Below, one piece after another: positions 4,693 to 5,720 of a stretch of DNA of 5,720 nucleotides. The notes under the pieces were generated by a model. That model was not told the DNA's origin and did no database searches. It saw nothing but the letters and a program-made list of their open reading frames with translations. This DNA is from Lachnoclostridium sp. UBA1434 (GTDB taxonomy: Bacteria; Bacillota; Clostridia; Lachnospirales; Lachnospiraceae), in assembly GCA_002329645.1 (NCBI GenBank), contig DCTS01000034.1:1-5720 (forward strand), given 5' to 3'. Made by a program: the position numbers and the translations under genes. The stretch's first letter is position 1; each line of letters starts with the position of its first letter.

Positions 4693-5209
4693 TCTGGCAG
4701 GACTTCATTGTCACAAGTGCAGCCTCATGGGCTTCCGGCGTGACACCTGCACAGCACTTGGCATCCACCGATACGGGTACCTCCGGAAGCATGGCTTTTA
4801 TAAGCAGGGCATTGGATACCACGCAAATGTCGGTACATACGCCTGCAAGCTCAATGCTATCGATTGATTCGCTTTCACTTAGCTGCTTAAGGTATTCGGC
4901 AAGGCTTAAGGATCCGAAGGTGCCTTTCTTAAACACCGTATAATCCTTGCCCTTTTGCATTACGGCATCCAATATCCTTTCATTGTTCTTCCAGCCCTCG
5001 GTTCCTTCAATGCAGTGCTCGACCGGAAGCAGCCTGCCCTCCTGCGTTGAAAGATAATTCTCATCATGTGTGTCCTGGGTTAGAATAATCTTCCCGTCAA
5101 AGCTGCGTATTTTTTCAACAAAAGGTTCTATAACGTCCTGAGCGTCCTTTGTTCCAAGAGCTCCGTCTATAAAGTCGTTTTGCATATCAATTATTATAAG
5201 TATATTCAT
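4676..5209 (-). CDS. Cysteine hydrolase, isochorismatase/nicotinamidase family
   Basis: This is a cytoplasmic hydrolase of the isochorismatase fold. The N-terminal strand LIIIDMQNDFIDGAL gives the catalytic Asp (D8). TQDTHDENYL supplies the metal-type pair D46 and H48, with H65 in PVEHC and EGTEGW after it. FKKGTFGS at 93-100 carries the catalytic Lys, probably K95. AGVCTDICVVSNAL at 122-135 carries the probable nucleophile C129, preceded by the cis-peptide region. All three members of the Asp-Lys-Cys triad are therefore present, and 177 residues is normal. The metal-type ligands make a nicotinamidase (nicotinamide to nicotinate, NAD salvage) the most likely function, but related enzymes act on other amides, so no symbol is given. 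The start is supported by GGAGG at 5216-5220, 6 bases from the ATG. It is probably transcribed alone or with its upstream neighbour. Confidence 0.85.
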   Translation of the reverse strand: MNILIIIDMQNDFIDGALGTKDAQDVIEPFVEKIRSFDGKIILTQDTHDENYLSTQEGRLLPVEHCIEGTEGWKNNERILDAVMQKGKDYTVFKKGTFGSLSLAEYLKQLSESESIDSIELAGVCTDICVVSNALLIKAMLPEVPVSVDAKCCAGVTPEAHEAALVTMKSCQIDIVR

Positions 5210-5360
5210 AACACACCTCCGCCTTATAATAAAAAATCACCGGTTTTTTGCCTTATCATATTTCTATAAAATACTGGATAAATTTATATTATCATAGTAC
5301 AGGCTGATTTTCTACAGAAATCGGTGTGTCGTTGTGATTGCCCGGATAAGGTTATAAGCT

Positions 5361-5720
5361 TTATTTCAGCATATAGCTGTTGTTCAATATCATAGTGTTG
5401 TATAAAAACAACACATCCTGATCTTTAAAGTCGATATAATCTCCCAGAATATCTGCTGCCATATACCTTAAGTCGATAAGGGTTATACTGTCATATCCCT
5501 TAATCAGAAGGGGTGCCAGACTGCTTCCAAAGGAATCCCTGAATATTATAAGCTCCCTGCCGGTTTTTACTTCAATCCCGGTTTCTACTTCAATCCCGGT
5601 TTTTACTTCAGTCCCAGTTTCTACTTCAGTCCCGGTTTCATCCTGCATACCCGTTTCCGCCCCAGCTCCGGTCTCCGCCCAGATCCCGGTTTCTGACCAG
5701 ACTCCCGTTTCCGCTTCCGC
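5361..5720 (-). CDS. DHHW-like protein, C-terminal part (5' end outside window)
   Basis: The frame is open to the window edge, so the gene begins to the right of 5720; the internal ATG at 5646-5648 lies inside a repeat and is not a credible start. The last 64 residues (IIFRDSFGSSLAPLL, YDSITLIDLRYM, DQDVLFLYNTMILNNS) resemble the C-terminus of DHHW-motif proteins. These are clostridial extracytoplasmic proteins related to SGNH/AlgX-like factors, often found near MBOAT O-acyltransferases. FRDSFGSSLAPLL would hold the catalytic-type Asp-Ser region. The DHHW motif and the signal or membrane segment would lie upstream and cannot be seen, so the family call is from this tail only. Just in front of it is a tandem ETG hexapeptide repeat. 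The gene ends 151 bases before the hydrolase start. Confidence 0.65.
   Translation of the reverse strand, partial: AEAETGVWSETGIWAETGAGAETGMQDETGTEVETGTEVKTGIEVETGIEVKTGRELIIFRDSFGSSLAPLLIKGYDSITLIDLRYMAADILGDYIDFKDQDVLFLYNTMILNNSYMLK
5559..5720 (-). repeat. 18-bp in-frame tandem repeat (ETGxxx)
   Basis: On the minus strand about nine units of 18 bases encode hexapeptides: ETGVWS, ETGIWA, ETGAGA, ETGMQD, ETGTEV, ETGTEV, KTGIEV, ETGIEV, then KTG joined to the conserved REL. The four units between 5568 and 5639 are nearly identical at DNA level; units nearer the window edge are more divergent. The repeat runs off the window, so the full copy number is unknown. The period is a multiple of three, so changes in copy number keep the frame. 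Confidence 0.85.

Noticed and set aside
5306..5325. Possible terminator after the DHHW-like gene (GATTT/AAATC stem).
   Set aside because: Short AT-rich stem without a T-tract; likely chance in AT-rich DNA.
5361..5648. A complete small protein starting at the ATG at 5648.
   Set aside because: The frame is open to the window edge through the same hexapeptide repeat, and the ATG is just a variable position within a repeat unit (ETGMQD).

Overview
The window looks like a piece of a low-GC Firmicutes chromosome, most probably a clostridium of the Lachnospiraceae type. The reasons are strong GGAGG ribosome binding sites, a TRAM-domain, Fe-S cluster RlmD typical of Clostridia, a DHHW-like protein, and AT-rich intergenic DNA. 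The genus is inference. All convincing genes lie on the minus strand, so they are transcribed from right to left.

Right part (about 2990-5720), probable core chromosome. It holds the C-terminal part of a DHHW-like protein with an 18-bp/6-residue tandem repeat (5361-5720, cut by the window edge). Next come a cysteine hydrolase of the isochorismatase/nicotinamidase family (4676-5209), a small repeat-rich spacer, and the 23S rRNA uracil-5-methyltransferase gene rlmD (2991-4448). The rlmD start is unusual: its Shine-Dalgarno is 30 nt from the ATG, and a perfect 8-bp hairpin sits between them.

Left part (about 1-2990), probable accessory island at the 3' end of rlmD. It holds a GNAT acetyltransferase (2252-2722) and an AbiE-type (type IV) toxin-antitoxin pair: abiEi antitoxin/regulator (1153-1911) overlapping abiEii nucleotidyltransferase toxin (207-1169). 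Upstream of abiEi is a good sigma-A-like promoter overlapped by two operator-like inverted repeats whose centres are 30 bp apart. The abiE DNA is visibly more AT-rich than rlmD.

The most interesting signal is how this island is bounded. The rlmD 3' end encodes DMFPQTVHVECVVL. At the far left edge (8-61), in the same orientation, lies a second rlmD 3'-end-like fragment encoding HVETVVLM, 16 of 21 bases identical to the real one. Four further short segments (108-131, 158-181, 2190-2213, and inverted at 2901-2925) read [IVL]-D-[ML]-F-P-x-T or nearly so, the residues that precede HVE in RlmD. The 3' end of rlmD (rum/rumA) is a known integration target of integrative elements. The region from about 41 to 3026 is therefore best read as a worn island, or series of islands, with att-like scars between cargo modules. 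No integrase is visible in the window.
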